Source of the DNA: Mycobacterium sp.
GTDB taxonomy: Bacteria; Actinomycetota; Actinomycetes; Mycobacteriales; Mycobacteriaceae
Length of the DNA: 52,362 nt
Direction of reading: 5' to 3'
NCBI RefSeq assembly: GCF_025965855.1
Contig: NZ_JAOPWB010000131.1
Span: forward strand, 1 to 52,362
Shown here: piece by piece, positions 50,272-52,362 of the stretch
How the letters are laid out: each line of letters opens with the position of its first letter
Position numbering within the stretch: position 1 is the stretch's first letter
Program-made: the position numbers and the translations under genes
The notes under the pieces: model-generated
Database searches by the model: none
What the model was told of the DNA's origin: nothing
What the model saw: the letters and a program-made list of their open reading frames with translations, nothing else

Positions 50272-51672
50272 ATGCCGCAACGGGCGTTGCGTGACCGCCT
50301 GATCGAACTGGAAGTACCCGACGAGGATGTGGCGCGCGGTCGGGCGCTGCGCAAGACCGTCCCCCGGCGCGCCCTCGCACAGCTGACTCCCGCAAACCGG
50401 TCGGCCACGGAAATCCTCGTTGCCCAAAATGCCGGCCGGCTAAGCGGACTCGTCCCCCTGCGGTTCGCCCGCATGCTCGCCGACCCGTTCTCGTTCTACC
50501 GAGGCTCTGCGGCGGTCATGGCCGCCGACCTCGCCGCCGGCCCATCGAGCGGAATCGAAATCATGTGCTGCGGTGACGCTCACGTGTCGAATTTCGGCCT
50601 GTACGCCGCGCCGCACCGCTCGATCGTTTTCGATCTGAACGACTTCGACGAGGCCGCGGTGGCGCCCGCGGAGTGGGACGTCAAACGGCTGGTCTCCAGC
50701 GCGATCATCGGGGGCCGCCATGCTGGGTACCGCGCCAAAGCCATCCGCCGTTGCGTCGAACGGGCGCTGGTGGGCTACCAGACCAGCCTCGAGGCGATGC
50801 TCGAGGAAATGGACGTTCTGGACCGCTACTACCTGCGGGTGGAACCCGAGCACTACACCGGGAAGGTGTCCAAAGGCCTGCAGGCAGTGATCCAGAACAC
50901 GATGTCCCGGGCACGCACCCGAACGTCGGCGCGTGTCTTCAAGCAGATTACGGAGATTGGGGCCGACGGAACCCCGCGGCTGCGGGAGGCGCCCCCGGTC
51001 TTGCAGCACGTTGACGAGGAGACCGAAGCGCCAGTGCTGGAGGCGGTTCAGGAGTATCTGGCCGTAGTGCCGGCTGACGTGGCGCTGCTGCTGTCACACT
51101 TTCGCATCACCGATGTCGCGCTGCGCGCAGTGGGCGTCGGCAGCGTCGGAACCCGGTGTTACCTGGTGATCTTGGTCGGCCCCAACGGCACGCCGCTTAT
51201 CCTGCAGATCAAAGAGGCCGCGCGATCGGTGCTCGAAGAATACGGCGGGTGGACCCAACCGGAGAGCCTCAACGCGGCAGTCGAGGCCAAAGGTCAGGGC
51301 GTGCGCGTCATCGATGGCCAGCAAATCCTGCAGGCGATGTCGGATGTGTTCCTCGGGACGACACGCAAGGACGGCCGCGACTACTACGTCCGCCAGTTCC
51401 AAGACATGAAGGGCAGCATCGACATCGAAGGCATGTCGGCCGCCACCTTCTCCGAGTACGTCGTCGCCTGTGCGGTGCTGCTGGCGCGCGCGCACTCGCA
51501 AAGCGCGAATGCGTCAATCTTGCGCGGTTACGTCGGCACCAGTAACGCCGTGCAGGAAGCGGTCGCCGAGTGGTCGTACGCGTACGCCGACAAGTCTCTC
51601 GACGACTTTCATCAGCTGCGCGCGGCGGCCGCGGCCGGCGACATCGAGGTGGCCGACGATCCCACCCGGTAG
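50272..51672 (+). CDS. DUF2252 family protein (aminoglycoside-phosphotransferase-like fold)
   Basis: A 466-residue protein of DUF2252. It carries kinase-like motifs: GDAHVSNFG (101-109), resembling the HGDxHxxN catalytic loop of APH-type kinases, and FDLNDFDEA with Asp124/Asp126, like the metal-binding DxD. FARMLADPFSFYRGSAAVMA at about 65-84 is the DUF2252 N-terminal signature. ATG 50272 is the first Met in the conserved part; the long open upstream frame is non-conserved. It may be a phosphotransferase of unknown substrate. The last 61 bases overlap the convergent monooxygenase gene. Confidence 0.85.
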   Translation: MPQRALRDRLIELEVPDEDVARGRALRKTVPRRALAQLTPANRSATEILVAQNAGRLSGLVPLRFARMLADPFSFYRGSAAVMAADLAAGPSSGIEIMCCGDAHVSNFGLYAAPHRSIVFDLNDFDEAAVAPAEWDVKRLVSSAIIGGRHAGYRAKAIRRCVERALVGYQTSLEAMLEEMDVLDRYYLRVEPEHYTGKVSKGLQAVIQNTMSRARTRTSARVFKQITEIGADGTPRLREAPPVLQHVDEETEAPVLEAVQEYLAVVPADVALLLSHFRITDVALRAVGVGSVGTRCYLVILVGPNGTPLILQIKEAARSVLEEYGGWTQPESLNAAVEAKGQGVRVIDGQQILQAMSDVFLGTTRKDGRDYYVRQFQDMKGSIDIEGMSAATFSEYVVACAVLLARAHSQSANASILRGYVGTSNAVQEAVAEWSYAYADKSLDDFHQLRAAAAAGDIEVADDPTR

Positions 51673-52362
51673 CGATCGGTGCGGTGCAGCCACTCGCGGG
51701 GGCGCAGCCGCCTGGTGCGGCGGGCGTATTCCAGCTCCGTGTAGGGCCATTGGGTCACGATGCGGCCGGTGGGAGAACGGAAGTAGCTGTCGCACTGGGT
51801 CCAGACGGTGCGCTCAAGATCCGCGGAAAGCTCGTCGTTGTAACGCCTTTCGGCCTCAGGGCGTACATCGACGTATCCGCCCCGCCGCGCCACCCGGCTG
51901 ACGGCGCTGGCCACCAGGCGCGCGCCCGCCTCCAGGATGTAGACGATCGAGTTGCCGCCTTGGTTGGTGTTGGGGCCGTACAGCATGAAGAAGTTCGGGA
52001 AGCCCGCGACGGCCACCCCCAGGTAGGCGCTCGGGTCCGCGCCCCAGCGCTCGTGCAGCCGCTGACCCCCGATGCCGACCACATCGATGCCCGACAGGTA
52101 GCGGGACGTCTCAAATCCGGTGGCCAGCACGATCGCGTCGACGTCGACCAGCCGGCCGCCCGCGGTGAGCACCGACGTCTCGGCGACCTGAGCGATGGGA
52201 TCGGTGACCAGCTCGACGTTGTCCGCCTGCAACGCCCGGTAATACTCGTCCCCCAGCAGCACCCGCTTGCAGCGGAACGGATAGTCCGGCGTCAGCGCGC
52301 GGCGCAGCCGCCCGTCGCCCACGGTGCGTTCCAAAAACGACGTCGCGACGTGCGTGCGCGCG
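51612..52362 (-). CDS. Flavin-containing monooxygenase, C-terminal part (cut by window edge)
   Basis: At least 250 residues of the C-terminal half of an FAD-dependent monooxygenase of the BVMO/FMO type. PDYPFRCKRVLLGDEYYRAL is the conserved central segment (PxYPxGCKR), followed by ELVTDPIAQV, VDAIVLATGFETSRYL (ATG motif), FPNFFMLYGPNTNQGGNSIV and RLVASAVSRVARRGG. The N-terminal FAD domain and start lie beyond 52362. It differs in sequence from the block 2 BVMO (PNFFMLYGPNT here versus PNQFFTGF there), so it is a separate paralogue. Confidence 0.9.
   Translation of the reverse strand, partial: ARTHVATSFLERTVGDGRLRRALTPDYPFRCKRVLLGDEYYRALQADNVELVTDPIAQVAETSVLTAGGRLVDVDAIVLATGFETSRYLSGIDVVGIGGQRLHERWGADPSAYLGVAVAGFPNFFMLYGPNTNQGGNSIVYILEAGARLVASAVSRVARRGGYVDVRPEAERRYNDELSADLERTVWTQCDSYFRSPTGRIVTQWPYTELEYARRTRRLRPREWLHRTDRYRVGSSATSMSPAAAAARS

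Overview
The window looks like chromosomal DNA of a mycobacterium, probably a slow grower. It is very GC-rich and densely coded, with many GTG/TTG starts. It carries a ctpI-type giant P-type ATPase, a cutinase, a LipJ-like hydrolase-adenylate cyclase, an MpaB/DUF2236 oxygenase, FadD-type ligases and nine short-chain dehydrogenases (SDRs). No species is claimed. I saw no rRNA, tRNA, CRISPR array, transposase or prophage gene.

Layout. (1) 320-3016: an O-methyltransferase and a membrane acyltransferase with an SGNH domain. (2) 3230-15586: a catabolic block. A leftward operon encodes, in transcription order, SDR, Rieske oxygenase alpha subunit, luciferase-like monooxygenase, Baeyer-Villiger-type monooxygenase (BVMO), SDR and class III CoA-transferase. 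A divergent rightward set encodes an SMP-30/NHL beta-propeller protein, a GntR/HutC regulator, an acyl-CoA ligase and an SDR. Two operator-like sites of the form TTGTCYGGACWA lie between the two arms. (3) 15588-22911: SRPBCC protein, rhomboid protease, SnoaL-like protein, small hypothetical protein, a strong intrinsic terminator and ctpI. From memory of M. tuberculosis, the acyltransferase, rhomboid and ctpI match Rv0111, Rv0110 and Rv0107c in order and relative orientation, so block 2 would be an insertion between Rv0110- and Rv0111-type genes. (4) 22919-32825: ligase plus SDR, cutinase, an adenylating enzyme plus acyl-reductase pair (LuxE/LuxC- or EhpF/EhpG-like), SDR, a decarboxylase-like amidohydrolase, an MpaB-type oxygenase and a TetR regulator. 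(5) 32889-38059: LipJ-like cyclase, methyltransferase, SDR, SRPBCC protein, SDR and a CGNR zinc-finger regulator. (6) 38631-44569: DUF2127 membrane protein, MmgE/PrpD protein, a decayed Ser/Thr kinase remnant, and an IclR regulator divergent from a frameshifted alcohol dehydrogenase, a SnoaL-like protein and an SDR. (7) 44570-52362: methyltransferase remnant and hairpin, cation/Ca2+ exchanger family protein, SDR, a SulP permease downstream of a sulfate-binding protein (with a possible Cys-containing upstream ORF), DUF2252 protein, and a monooxygenase cut by the right edge.

How the genes may work together. The best candidate for an undescribed system is block 2. Its enzymes fit a route in which a ring compound is hydroxylated, oxidised to a ketone, converted to a lactone by the BVMO, opened by the SMP-30-like protein and activated to a CoA ester by the ligase or CoA-transferase. 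The HutC-type regulator would act through the paired sites. The substrate cannot be read from the sequence. Decay is visible at several places: the kinase remnant, the methyltransferase remnant, the ADH frameshift and a possible ATT start codon.
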